From a virus, in the IMG/VR virus record IMGVR_UViG_3300002514_000020, positions 5 to 58,781 of that record: 58,777 nucleotides of DNA. One strand, given 5' to 3'. A program made the position numbers and the translations under genes. The notes beneath the pieces are model-generated. The model made no database searches and was not told the DNA's origin. It saw only the letters and a list, made by a program, of their open reading frames with translations. Of the stretch, positions 44,101 to 49,433 are shown piece by piece. Within the stretch, counting starts at the first letter, position 1. Each line of letters begins with the position of its first letter.

Positions 44101-44871
44101 GTTTCTCCAAAGAGACTTGACGCAGTAACATACGCGCTTCTTGGTGGAGGTTTCTACAACGTTATTGATATGGGAGACAAGGCGTTGCAGGGATTAGGAG
44201 TGTTTGAAAAGAACCCCACCACCACAAAAGAGTGGGTTCAAGGCCTTCCTATTATTAAGACGATGTTCGCAAGAGAGGCTACGGGAACGCGGTCTTCATA
44301 CACGCGAGATATGTTTGATATTACAGATGAGATGAGCAGACTGTATAATGATTATCGTGACAGTCTGGGAGCCATCGACTATGAAACATATAAAATAACA
44401 ACAGGCTCCAAGAGGAAAGCTGAACTTCTCACGCACTACATGATACATTCTCAACGGGGTTCCAATGAGATACACAAACTGAAAGCAGCTATTGGGAACA
44501 TGATGAAAACATCTCAACAGTTGGCGGATCCCAAGTCCCTTCTCTATAAAGTTGTTAGTGGTTTGATGGGTGATGTAGAGGATAAGGAGGGAACAATGGA
44601 AGCATTTGCAGACTACTACAGGGAAAATGCGTTTGAGGCGATAGCGTTTGAAAGTGAGAGCTGGTACAATAACTTCCAAGAGTACAGGTCTCTTTCGGAT
44701 GATAAATCCGTAGCTGCTGATGATGAGGCAGGGTATCACCGCTACAGGGTCAGCCCGAAAACACTCATATACTCTCACCTGAATGACGAGAGGGTGATGC
44801 AGCTTTTAGGGCTGGATGATGTGGTTAAGATACTGACACTCAAGCAGGGAAAGAAGAAGCGCAAAAAGTAA
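29137..44871 (+). CDS. Giant polyvalent ejection protein (5244 residues)
   Basis: One uninterrupted frame of 5244 codons. Visible parts in order: a virion-type module with YDYVAAWKAG and VDGKNVAYPTLF (about 210-345); hydrophobic Gly/Ala helices (about 865-935); an Ala/Glu/Lys coiled coil (about 1670-1745); an SF2, strawberry-notch-like helicase with Walker A GTGVGKT (2064-2070), DEAH (2144-2147), TAT (2172-2174) and QxLGRxxR (2573-2580); two more coiled coils (about 2780-2815, 2970-3015); a DdrB/ParB-like domain with KSGNGRT (3610-3616); a zincin protease motif HEFGH (4046-4050) with a likely third ligand E4138 (ALAEGF); and an LPD38-like helical C-terminal region (about 4580-4860) with a membrane-like helix near 4820-4838. 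Function is inferred: carried in the head, ejected with DNA, acting against defence or helping DNA entry, as P1 DarB/DdrB do. Confidence 0.85.
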   Translation: MAIPLQTAPDDVTSTATGKPKAGGAESMAVIEAPTPKAGGKEQDPPVEPEKFTKFSILKELQSHLGRNASPNKFGVTLKQEGGKKKIYDFLNDKRGGTLPEFNEWAKAFDYVAPPPEPVEGVPYKLTPTQRREAAKNKKEFGTKAAGELFENTKGAGDLSEYRKPVERSERLLPTEAGEFYTWWNTDQDVLAWRHEIALKHRVDPDPMDADYDYVAAWKAGIVPEKTDVDEGKASSARALRPTSRNNKLIEGWKPTDGEASSHLMASATVDGKNVAYPTLFPIDPNNITSDPSGWMEMTEENGYDKWDALKEAHKRGEIFFFDTREEAEGFAKGDWKGKRHWASVDPETGGYLKGEAHPTRWKEEHYQTFGFDPDAYGIDVEQSLELTLLEAQSRGAFDDDIYPADSPYPLPTWKELNLTLREPTEAEKIERAAKKVAKDREAFRLRNSLNNLAGINKSKTFQEEMSGSQKPKKEGEEETPETNLKEGITPETEQFHRYKPLSQLGMFFLTPAERSIAEVLKKEVEVIEKSELKADGSLRPDSDLSQKWSTRTLDKAQSISPEWSPLYNPTDYTTKLAMFGVYEAAMAELHEAAYQFKRVAVGAGYSYKREEKDAKEQPEISNQQSRTLENLAANRRRAQETYERLYSLFGMDADGVYPEVYIGSGDNHALRDTYNMFALGVERLTPDFLPNSSATEQFLEAKMRFETAFDNMRDMSRVFLTNNSFAETKNTSIPKRFMEKALEGNMGAVAPKNMGIGIKTEEDARMNAFSSLYHNGIYDVMKQTGMYSNKTLEDLMDKTGRSPVTGELFADFSGGLGGFLPTLYVARGTIMKFGGKNAQMMFQAMRRSKVPSTRRWGVLGNILLEEAVFQAAGGEIGAGAGFGAAGMATEFMHGRTFGGKYGGIISAIGNKFLAMATTGVTMTSAMEFSKLTGALAHNIIEGGDGERFIEALQLRNNRGEMIELSDFAKHKLIEMTVNSFFGLAHGNLKADVRDHINPRIDEGKVKWLDKERMEIRQLARELEKKGYKDMADEMYHWNNSLPLTIRRNMSLISEVGRSADATGVPYFSKNQRYKVADGDVGMTREVTKDEKNKLIINEDGHLVYSEPKKSITDELSDADMVKENPDFDLAKKHNISDDIYELAFRGKTATETAAELYGQIKKGSIVVKDHNGVPIKGRKAKARLKEIVEAAHKQKAVPSIDKLRELENEFMIHTAIGRNGEKYRAKQKELGQIEYEIKFHKEQVEKAGEEPSQYDASAIAIKDLEVKKIKKQAEIDGMKVDKRIREIAKNVEDIQDQYNNWRASADRLFYERPVERIGVRDVVTDPAEIDQRVQEYVDKEGETFQLKPTYKIDGKEVNEKTALEYLNKSSNRDKILRGESDVSAENITGDNAVINSLRRINRTEKPFGEYAESESRNTTFKDADGAQVYRTEEDGSYRRGKLVKEKGGEYTFRSGSGKEADSKPVSRSEEGGVDVRETLEGAVEQGAVVEKEGTKGRLIKGEGGRYAIETADGKVYDVAPSQPKDRLEDHNIKPLGSERRIEDTDKLGEKGFTLADPLMEQPVRTKRKQPSELSADGKRITKGKEVYEVKEVRKNEKGKVTSIGAQKLDAKGKPVGKKVSLRNDDVLYQMELFNRQPPAKGVKFSTVEEHEGERYIVEHEGEHEVSRTKLTTVEKQREAEVEAEQKAEVKKQEAEAEAEAEIDEFLKEEPELAEELEKEFESEKVEEKTPETEEVEAAEEKPKSLIDELLDELTDEDLAEFGLETTKKGTIEAMETSSGKTPEEIKKAKVRALIGKMLKDKKELLADQRFQKKVSDLYDAMSEQAEMVGSKEQYAEYVASVASGLTPNVHGKRHIGSKAKGVVYTHPTEKLGFVDGYDGLRAEPYLINQRKEEAIGEFDTSPLIAGEYRIEAPEQSHMLGSVEDISNFTKGIEDGKYGGIPTEQSGTGGAAKGVRPEGGKATGEPDGGSGGKGQSGTDGDRGEVDADPIKPDAPKRTVLTSDEGEGDTGRPPLHGTHYGDLPEPTTHINDGKYDIDEHQLYALNQILTRFYDNEGEGFVLADGTGVGKTRILLTSAREIADRTGKPVLIITENKQILETAFKPEAERAGVNLDNIEMTTYDGIKGEGGLKEDFQKDYGAVMFDEAHNLKNPTSDKSATALTITADKHLFATATPMDRPTGATYFFEKMLGIPKAQIMAQLGFKLKPMVHPKTGKTFDMPILMEGFEWKDVFQNMLKMRDDAELKGAFLRRHYPFYGEILENNLFLSTEDAAITDAHVRNWLDKIEDGGKKAGFMKGQMLFETSRLNEKLKLDALYPEIQEALVRGEKVIVIAETVNPSVLRGMTEREYFEKRQWGIKAQLSSEHGEKVDELMNALMMVRGGERNEGTTHDGSLAEHYMAMARMRDAVRKQEKLEEILDFEQIILEIPDVKRFIDMAEKIMDDKSMPIELRQFAEEIEMNGNPVKRNQAYIDGETTRMRENKRPIDREGDAIINSMINELGGRLKEDGFSFGKIYGKGDKTGEVDKFQNDENDVVIATPKSGGTGISLDDQVGGMPRKMYITTANFAGDLFQQILGRISRKNTKSASSAEIIYANTLRAGMAETVYSDGKRKDIVAQKLKVLKAIQEGLDPDVARGLKIDGEEGDVTEEITGSGKSKAVPLTDILPPAKGKPKPKPPEDPNEPLVLNEDYAKWVRDEEISDDIILGIAQKRMDGKPLTKREKAIHDHPVKYKEIQELIDEPPKEEKPRGARPSGGSSSRPKATPSGGSEKRPDGEKVTGAKKKVKEAEAGVKKAQDEAEAEKAAGKKDVPSEVKGEQDRTLKALTEPFQDPNGSTWAQFNEKGEVVAVGYLEDGKVVQNDSPNNERNLKRIKPLWEEFKRRNEIAHSPELADVLQLIGEKGADGAREFFEQFTYEERGTSPSSTDAESAAGVANWLFHKEPSQTKFIAEKTKEALTGEKPTPSESGEKVRAAEEELKKAQEELGKAEEEETKSVEETPTEEPPKKEVEPEAPKPIKDYDEVLRNPKEVERLLKEKFISDNKAFSNMESWKVAGNENQIEYGDFISNEGKKVTVHDERGLREAVIGNVLRNTPYAKDVKNVEYDKATGHVRFTIEFENGKEVKASLSAVEPNLLGTEHIPNSGSDASITRTGLLTARYAVEAGYDNAGGLTALTKAYVSAKKRSPSRRSLTEKKLVEEVEDVIVPKQQEKRTFGNPKSPRVRGGVHEFNDNATIQDPFSGEVFTVLFSDTKQPMLVTHDQKAHSIIPHPDREFILIGESGTIDASRMYHNDVTDAYLQKHIDAGGKVINLDEYNGNVRERKGEGFVEDFDPANYGGKPVYAVMEDFANAQKDMENTVYLVFRSIGKEYDKALEDLEDSEGTGAEAQEIRDAIAENQAESSKHIKEFTEKRTAAIEKLNNYILERAEKNYNFFDQVERMSFLTDYERATTLRDQVTKNLDTLIDELVELRNTQKKAAETETRGATKEGEFNAVSGFRDAVKSDKSAGVVVKGSETSISMPDGSERGARFAVVEGSEVAPSHILHSVDRVEVHPLYPTQEGVETINPTDYKNDKQALKHTWDISNNVKPHKMITNAAEPSVGVPVISIDGVVKSGNGRTIAFQRAIREGNLEAYNKHLQEHISEYGIKPSEIAHMENPMLVKIDMSNIGGEYTVVELSKFNGDPQKVKSPTQKAIEYSRMVAGEEFDGVKKRMAEVLSEVGADGKPRYKNFSEFFKDKAAVKRMIDVLTQEKVILEKDAAVYFDAAKGQFTDQGKVLFQTVLQGGLFDARVVEALIDGKLKGLNKDKVSKLLLPLYKMKALDPQFDIVPMVNEAMYLISQHRASTYTGDLASFLKMPRTAGETPSIPEVNALAILIGETSGRAATYKARDIQRFLDEYTKRALEAKGGTLFAADPKNLTPRSLIDGIASENAHYEKLVDMLRFTDEVKGTKDAMMRKNTQGKTEHQVIGSSIPFRHTGNAAVWRKSELNNVQTLQDIARDFFRDVGIKGGKEARAGHQKVAGRSALGWYNSENGIFMFKSIDDLPTIFHEFGHKVDLEKVFGGRSGSGELNFTTQELLVIEAHERGNHTAIAQHRRTMGDKVVDTLLHKNEIRTQAIKFLEDIDHYHKANDEKGLREALAEGFSRLIVNPEYLETKAPIFHEFLTDLIKTNPKLERAMYDAKIKVEILKKKDTRFRDMVGGVAYYKTKARLFSAMKWLRDGDAISALFDSDHWIKKINDDLLRENPNLPTGQQPIYDVLSSRGISGKVNQWVNRNPFLTHVDAYGKKHIQILHNVKPLTKILEPAMDKIGIQGTDLILAYHRAVDLHRISKEAKTEFMDLQSKAQKASAWLEMHTNADGKIVGVGAMEIAKRRAVILDFKKKKPALKRRMTYKDKAINNNIKEVEDGLDAFRRDFGNDIINDLKTDLIDYNNALLEYAREGGILTTEQISGMRRDSEFYFPMKRHFDSWDRIGGRRVGKVGTSVKKRNLETTKGFEAGAVSRALESPVASLYDHTHDMLVKVDVNNKKRAVVDALFNVRHGATKVRGAGDHTVEIWRDGKKEYYQIPEEYSKEFDAMSLAPDWSMKLLHLPVRVLQKGAITYNPEFAIKNFTRDQVSSSFYSEHGYNPIINPLNTARGVLMAIQAQAGRESAKTKEVIDNWYASGAAMSTMNEILTAKENLYSPKQKEHSVVLLHEQIKGGLPAHQIREYNRRVSRFNAYMSKAGNNTIGAFGNFLSAVTTISETSTRLALYTNAYNKTGDHNLALKESRFGGADYGQSGSMQMIKWMSVMTPFINANLQHTYETVKTVSTKERAIKTAKLGGIIAMMSAGNWALHNLFYDDMMGYDDGRVKKEWDRASIHEKLHYWRIWIPHLNAMAKLPKGSFGMDFGTTIEAGLDYTQGNDPRLMDVLLGEIVKENLGTFTSIKSNAPQTSKATAIMNNWNDWTGRAVEPTYMQGISMYRRYDADTPQIFKKMGKMSEWVGINENYGGVSPKRLDAVTYALLGGGFYNVIDMGDKALQGLGVFEKNPTTTKEWVQGLPIIKTMFAREATGTRSSYTRDMFDITDEMSRLYNDYRDSLGAIDYETYKITTGSKRKAELLTHYMIHSQRGSNEIHKLKAAIGNMMKTSQQLADPKSLLYKVVSGLMGDVEDKEGTMEAFADYYRENAFEAIAFESESWYNNFQEYRSLSDDKSVAADDEAGYHRYRVSPKTLIYSHLNDERVMQLLGLDDVVKILTLKQGKKKRKK

Positions 44872-44895
44872 TAACTTTACAAAATACCCAAAGCA

Positions 44896-46632
44896 ATGTC
44901 ACAGACACTATGTAGTCTACAAGTTCAGTCCGAGTTCATAGTAATTCAGAGATCAGCGACCTCAAATACAGGGTCGTCAATCGTGCGTGTTTCGCATAAC
45001 TCTACTGGTGCAGATATAGATATAAGCGTATCAACGACCTGCGCTTACCAACAGGTCGCAGCAGGTACAGTTACAGTACCACAACACCCATTATATGTTG
45101 ACATTGATATTTCCTACGATACAAACGGGTATTCTGACGACTGTAGGGGCATCCAACTTTGTGGAGAAGTAACCATTACCTCCACCGAAGACGGGTGCGA
45201 AGACACCATTACCATACCAGTTTACATTTGGACTATCTGCGATACGAATGACTGGAAGCATGAGTGCTTTCAGACCATGCCCGAAGCCATTTGGATTGAC
45301 AAGCAAGACCCAACGACTTGGGATGCGATAATAGCGTTCATTCCCGACACGCAGATAACCTATTGGCTGGATATAAACAACTGCCCATACATCACCGACT
45401 ATGATAATGGCGCCATAGTTCCTGACCGTAGTGGCGGTGCGTTCAGCGTTACATTCGACCTTTCAACTTTTACAGATTGCGGAGACGACCTACTCGCCTG
45501 TGAGATAAGTTTGTTCGGAAGGGAGGACGGTATATGTGAGGCAAGAATACCAGTCTACGTTACAAATTCCTGCCCAGAGTTCGAGTGTCCGATTGACATA
45601 AACCCTCTCGCGGTATCAATCAATAAGAACGCTGGCGATACGGGAGCGTTTACCCTGTCAATAATAAACAACCAAAGTTACGAGGTTACACTTTCTGGGG
45701 TTTCTGGGTGTCCATACGTGGTAGTACCTTCTGACCCAACAGTATTGGCAGGAAGCGAGATGCTTAACGTCAGCTTCGACTACGACCTTACCAACTTCCA
45801 AACCTGTGGGGAGACCCCTTGTGGAGACCTCACGTTCACCGCAACATACGCAGGAGCAGGAGGCGAGACACTTACCTGCCAGATAACCGTAGCGGTCAGC
45901 ATAAGCTATGAGTGTGATGAGGAAGAGGGTGGTTACGAAACGCTACTTGAGGACAACGCAGGAAATTCCACCGTAGTAATTGATGATGACTGTGAACAGA
46001 TAACGGTCATTGATAATTCAGGCGGCTTTACCGAAAGCGGTCACTCAATGGGGGCGTTCACCAAATACAGAACGATAACCATTACACACCTGCAAACGGG
46101 AGGGGTTTATGTGCTATCGTCCATCGCTGGCGCAGACGAGTTGATACCTGCGTTACAGTCAGGAGTGGTACAGTTCTTCCATGATGTGACCGATGGCGGC
46201 ATATATCAGGTCGTGTTATGCAATGTCCCTACATGGAACGTGTCGGCATCGTATCAGGACAACGATGATGTTGTTTACTGGAACGACCAGCTTTACGGAG
46301 CGATAACAAACAATCAAGGGCAGACACCAAACACCAACGCAGACGATTGGACACCGATAACAGAGGCGCAGATAGGCGATTACTCTGGTAAATACTGCGC
46401 TACGAAGTTGGTTCTTTCTTCATGTTCGATTGAGGATTGCTTCGCCAATAACATGCACGAAATCCTATGTGAACTCAACTGTAACCTTGACGACCTGTGT
46501 AAGAACAAGGAACTCATGGACATGGTGAAGTTCATCTTCCTTCTTACCGCGCTGGAAGAGGCATTAGATCAGGATGATTGGGACGCTGTGATACTTATTT
46601 ATGATAAGATTACCCAAATCTGCACCTGCTAA
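44896..46632 (+). CDS. Tail fibre / receptor-binding protein with Ig-like repeats
   Basis: A 578-residue secreted-looking but signal-free virion protein. It has three tandem beta-sandwich repeats of about 90-110 residues (about 30-117, 118-226, 227-343), each with strands like VDIDISYDTNGYSDDC and C-x-D-x-I-T-I-P-V-Y-I ends and paired cysteines. Near residue 450-480 is a carbohydrate-binding-type segment, SASYQDNDDVVYWNDQLYGA and NTNADDWTP, the aromatic pattern of CBM5/12 modules. It ends in a Cys-containing helical tail. It starts the fibre gene group, so it likely binds a host surface glycan. Confidence 0.72.
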   Translation: MSQTLCSLQVQSEFIVIQRSATSNTGSSIVRVSHNSTGADIDISVSTTCAYQQVAAGTVTVPQHPLYVDIDISYDTNGYSDDCRGIQLCGEVTITSTEDGCEDTITIPVYIWTICDTNDWKHECFQTMPEAIWIDKQDPTTWDAIIAFIPDTQITYWLDINNCPYITDYDNGAIVPDRSGGAFSVTFDLSTFTDCGDDLLACEISLFGREDGICEARIPVYVTNSCPEFECPIDINPLAVSINKNAGDTGAFTLSIINNQSYEVTLSGVSGCPYVVVPSDPTVLAGSEMLNVSFDYDLTNFQTCGETPCGDLTFTATYAGAGGETLTCQITVAVSISYECDEEEGGYETLLEDNAGNSTVVIDDDCEQITVIDNSGGFTESGHSMGAFTKYRTITITHLQTGGVYVLSSIAGADELIPALQSGVVQFFHDVTDGGIYQVVLCNVPTWNVSASYQDNDDVVYWNDQLYGAITNNQGQTPNTNADDWTPITEAQIGDYSGKYCATKLVLSSCSIEDCFANNMHEILCELNCNLDDLCKNKELMDMVKFIFLLTALEEALDQDDWDAVILIYDKITQICTC

Positions 46633-48125
46633 TGTCTCCGAAAGTTCCCATAACCCCAGCAGTACCCGACATTGGCGCTACACCATCCGAATCGCCAGCC
46701 GCTCCGAAAGGAGATGCTGACTTTGGGCAGTTGACATTTCAGACCGACATTCAACCAAAGAAGTCTGGTGGTACAGTACCATCGAAGCCTGATGGGTCAG
46801 GAGCCTACTCAAATGAAGAGGTATTCAAAGCCCTGCCAAGACAGGCGAAGCAATTATCAGCCCTTGACCTACTTAATCTACAACCATGCTGTGTTGATTG
46901 GATAGACTTCATCCTCATGTCAGCAGGGCAAGGAGTTCTTGACACCGACAGGTTCCGTAGGTGGCTATCAAAGGAGCAGTTGAAGTGTATAGAGAGAGAG
47001 GTCGATAAGATTTCTGGCAAAGGAAGACCGAAGAAGAAGCCTACCAAAAGAAACTATGAGTACCCACCACCTGAACTGAACGTACAAACTGGTAGCGGTT
47101 CAGGAAGTGGTAGTGGTTCAGGAAGTGGTAGTGGTTCAGGAAGTGGTAGTGGTAGCGGTTCAGGAAGTGGCGCTTGTGTCACCACCCTTCCAATGGGTTC
47201 TTCTGCTGATGATGCAGTACAGGTAACATTTACCATGCCGCATGTGAGTAATTGGAATATGGTCATGACCACTAATTTGGTTGGCGACCCTGCCGAAGAA
47301 ACAGTAGAGGTTAATGTAGTGAATACGAATATCATAGTTATCTCCCCTTTCCATAAAGACGTACTTGTTGATATCTTAATCCGAGCCACAGATGGGCTGT
47401 CAGGCTGCGTGTGGTGCTTGAAGGTATTGAACGTCACAGTGGAGGGTGGAGACACAACAGTTACATTAGTGTCATTAGACGGTGCGTGTGCAGAGGTTGA
47501 CGCAGGTGGTGGTTCGGGAAGCGGAGATATACTTAATGCTTTGTTCACCAACTGTGCCGAAATAACCGACACTATGGTTATCAATGCGTTCATAGCTGAA
47601 CCAGAAACAGCAGAAACACCAGTAGCAACACTAAATGTTGGCGATGTCATTAAGACAACCCTTACAGCAGGTGGATGTTACCAGCTTACCGAATTTACGA
47701 CAGCCGAAATCACAGCATCACCAGCCCTAACAGCCGAAGTATTCCCAGCCACACTCACGGCATGTACGGACTGTGCTGACACAATATGTATTTCCCCAGT
47801 AGGAGTGTTTAGTGTAGACTTCCATATTGACGGGACGAACAACCTTGTCATTGAGAACAACACGATACACAACTGGGATGCTTACGCGCTCTCTGTAACA
47901 CCCGTTGATGGTGGGGCTATGACAAATCTAAGCGGCACAGTTCTTCTACCAACAGGCTCTACTTCGATAATAATGGCACACATTGACCCAACAGATAGGT
48001 ATGCTTTTAATCTTGTCATAACAATAGGCGCGTGTGATTACTGCTCGTTTAGTGGTGCGCCAGTAACTATGGTAGTAGGTGGGCTTGGTGTGTCTGCTGG
48101 AACAGCTAACGGAATTTGTCCATAA
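46632..48125 (+). CDS. Tail fibre-like protein with Ser-Gly linker
   Basis: A 497-residue protein coupled by TAATG to the previous gene. The N-terminal 150 residues contain a basic, helical anchor (LLNLQPCCVDWIDFILMSAG, WLSKEQLKCIEREVDKI). A Gly-Ser repeat linker runs about residues 154-180, then come beta-rich parts with CxxC pairs, and a second short GGGSGSG near 291. This design (anchor, flexible linker, beta domain) fits a fibre or baseplate receptor protein. Its stop overlaps the next start. The linker is Ser-rich and could be glycosylated by the downstream cassette, which is a hypothesis. Confidence 0.65.
   Translation: MSPKVPITPAVPDIGATPSESPAAPKGDADFGQLTFQTDIQPKKSGGTVPSKPDGSGAYSNEEVFKALPRQAKQLSALDLLNLQPCCVDWIDFILMSAGQGVLDTDRFRRWLSKEQLKCIEREVDKISGKGRPKKKPTKRNYEYPPPELNVQTGSGSGSGSGSGSGSGSGSGSGSGSGSGACVTTLPMGSSADDAVQVTFTMPHVSNWNMVMTTNLVGDPAEETVEVNVVNTNIIVISPFHKDVLVDILIRATDGLSGCVWCLKVLNVTVEGGDTTVTLVSLDGACAEVDAGGGSGSGDILNALFTNCAEITDTMVINAFIAEPETAETPVATLNVGDVIKTTLTAGGCYQLTEFTTAEITASPALTAEVFPATLTACTDCADTICISPVGVFSVDFHIDGTNNLVIENNTIHNWDAYALSVTPVDGGAMTNLSGTVLLPTGSTSIIMAHIDPTDRYAFNLVITIGACDYCSFSGAPVTMVVGGLGVSAGTANGICP
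47091..47172 (+). repeat. Tandem repeat encoding Gly-Ser linker
   Basis: About four imperfect copies of an 18-base unit (GGTTCAGGAAGTGGTAGT) inside the coding frame. Since the unit is a multiple of three, slippage would change linker length without breaking the frame. A shorter run of GGAAGC lies at 49069-49092 in the gene at 48873. Confidence 0.85.
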
Positions 48126-48862
48126 TGTACGATAAACAGATACAAAACCTATTCATCGAGGTAGCCGCCATAAGAAAGCGGCTTAACGTGCTTGCGCCAG
48201 AACTATCGAAACTGGAAGCCCCAACGGTTGACCTTGAACCCATCAATAAAAAGATTATTGACCTTAACAGGAGGGTTTCCGATAACGTGTTAAGCGAGGA
48301 AGATAAGGAGCAATTCGTACAACGGGCTACGGCTGATATGAAGCGTAGGATTGAGGACGTTGAAAGACTATCAGCACTTGAGCCAGATGTATTTAAGGGT
48401 ATGCAAGACAGCCCTCTGGTCGGGTGGTATGATGGGAAACCTAAACCAACAGAGTTTGAGGCGTTCCTACCAGCAATGGACGAGGGAGATGTGCTTGTTA
48501 AAGGAAGGGATGGTTTGATTGGCGCTCCAAGAGAATTGCCAGAAGACACAAGCGACTACAAGTATGAAGAGTTTGATTATAGAGCCGTTAATGAGGGTAA
48601 TGTTGATTTTGTGGTTGACAATGAAGAAGGTAGGTACGCTTGGCTACAAGAAATTTACTACTACTACCCATCAGACTTTGGTGTAGGCGCATATATAAAG
48701 GTCGGAGAGAATGAACAACAGCTTACCCAGTCAATGCAGATGCAACGGCTGGTGATAGACGCTCCATCACCCATAAAAGTGGAGGTCAAATTAGACCAAA
48801 CATCAGGTTTAACGACTGGGGCTTTGGAAGTGTGGACACAAAAAAGGAAATTTACCAAATAA
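48125..48862 (+). CDS. Hypothetical fibre-associated protein
   Basis: A 245-residue protein; ATG 48125 overlaps the stop of the preceding gene (TAATG). The first 100 residues are charged helices with heptad character (IQNLFIEVAAIRKRLNVLAPEL, VLSEEDKEQFVQRATADMKR), typical of a trimeric coiled-coil shaft or chaperone. The C-terminal half is beta-rich (VNEGNVDFVVDNEEGRYAW, MQRLVIDAPSPIKVEVKLD). It may be a fibre shaft or a fibre assembly protein. No family recognised. Confidence 0.6.
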   Translation: MYDKQIQNLFIEVAAIRKRLNVLAPELSKLEAPTVDLEPINKKIIDLNRRVSDNVLSEEDKEQFVQRATADMKRRIEDVERLSALEPDVFKGMQDSPLVGWYDGKPKPTEFEAFLPAMDEGDVLVKGRDGLIGAPRELPEDTSDYKYEEFDYRAVNEGNVDFVVDNEEGRYAWLQEIYYYYPSDFGVGAYIKVGENEQQLTQSMQMQRLVIDAPSPIKVEVKLDQTSGLTTGALEVWTQKRKFTK

Positions 48863-48872
48863 AGAAACAACC

Positions 48873-49433
48873 ATGTTAGGAGAATTGATAAAAAAAGGAC
48901 GTATTGTACTGGCAACAGTATTGATGGGACGAACTCCATCACGAACGGTTCCTCTAAGACTTGGGGGAATACTTGACGCAGTTAAACTTGACGAAGCAGT
49001 AAACCTCAAACAACTGAATGAGGTAATAGACATGATAGAGGCTCACCACCCAGAAGCAGACACCGATGGAAGCGGAAGCGGAAGCGGAAGTGGCGTTGGT
49101 ACAGGTGGCTTCAATCCAACAGCTATTCTTGGATGGAATTGGTTAGCCGCTCCTATCGAAACAGAAGGGAACGTCTATACTGTAAGCGGAACTTTAAGCA
49201 AAGTTTCTTTTGCAGGAATACCATCTTCATACGATATAGTTGGAGACTTCACGATAGGTTTTCTTGGTAACGCAAGCGACTTCGTTATTACTGTTGTTTC
49301 AGCAACGTTGAACGGAACGATACCGATACAAAGCGGTTGGTTTGAGATACTTTCCCCTCCACCAGCAGACCCAAGAGTAGACCTTACTGGTGTACCTGCG
49401 GTTGGATTTGTTACTGGTAACGTTGTGGTGTAG
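48873..49433 (+). CDS. Small fibre-like protein with Ser-Gly linker
   Basis: A 186-residue protein. An N-terminal segment (MLGELIKKGRIVLATVLMG) may be an attachment helix. A helix (LKQLNEVIDMIEAHH) is followed by a Ser-Gly linker (about residues 65-73, DGSGSGSGSGVG), then a beta-rich C-terminal domain with an aliphatic Val/Thr/Ile pattern ending in NVVV. The same anchor-linker-beta design as the gene at 46632. The stop TAG overlaps the GTG start of the next gene, so the glycosyltransferase gene is coupled directly to it. Confidence 0.6.
   Translation: MLGELIKKGRIVLATVLMGRTPSRTVPLRLGGILDAVKLDEAVNLKQLNEVIDMIEAHHPEADTDGSGSGSGSGVGTGGFNPTAILGWNWLAAPIETEGNVYTVSGTLSKVSFAGIPSSYDIVGDFTIGFLGNASDFVITVVSATLNGTIPIQSGWFEILSPPPADPRVDLTGVPAVGFVTGNVVV

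Noticed and set aside
29137-44871. The giant frame as an assembly artefact joining several genes
   Set aside because: No internal stop, no internal start context with coupling and no repeated block was seen, and the domain order is orderly. Read coverage would settle it.
47091-47172. Tandem repeats considered as a CRISPR array
   Set aside because: Units are 18 bases with no unique spacers and encode Ser-Gly in frame.
47054-47650. Minus-strand frame of about 198 codons rich in Pro-Leu-Pro-Glu
   Set aside because: It is the antisense image of the Ser-Gly repeat and fibre gene; the plus strand is the coding one.
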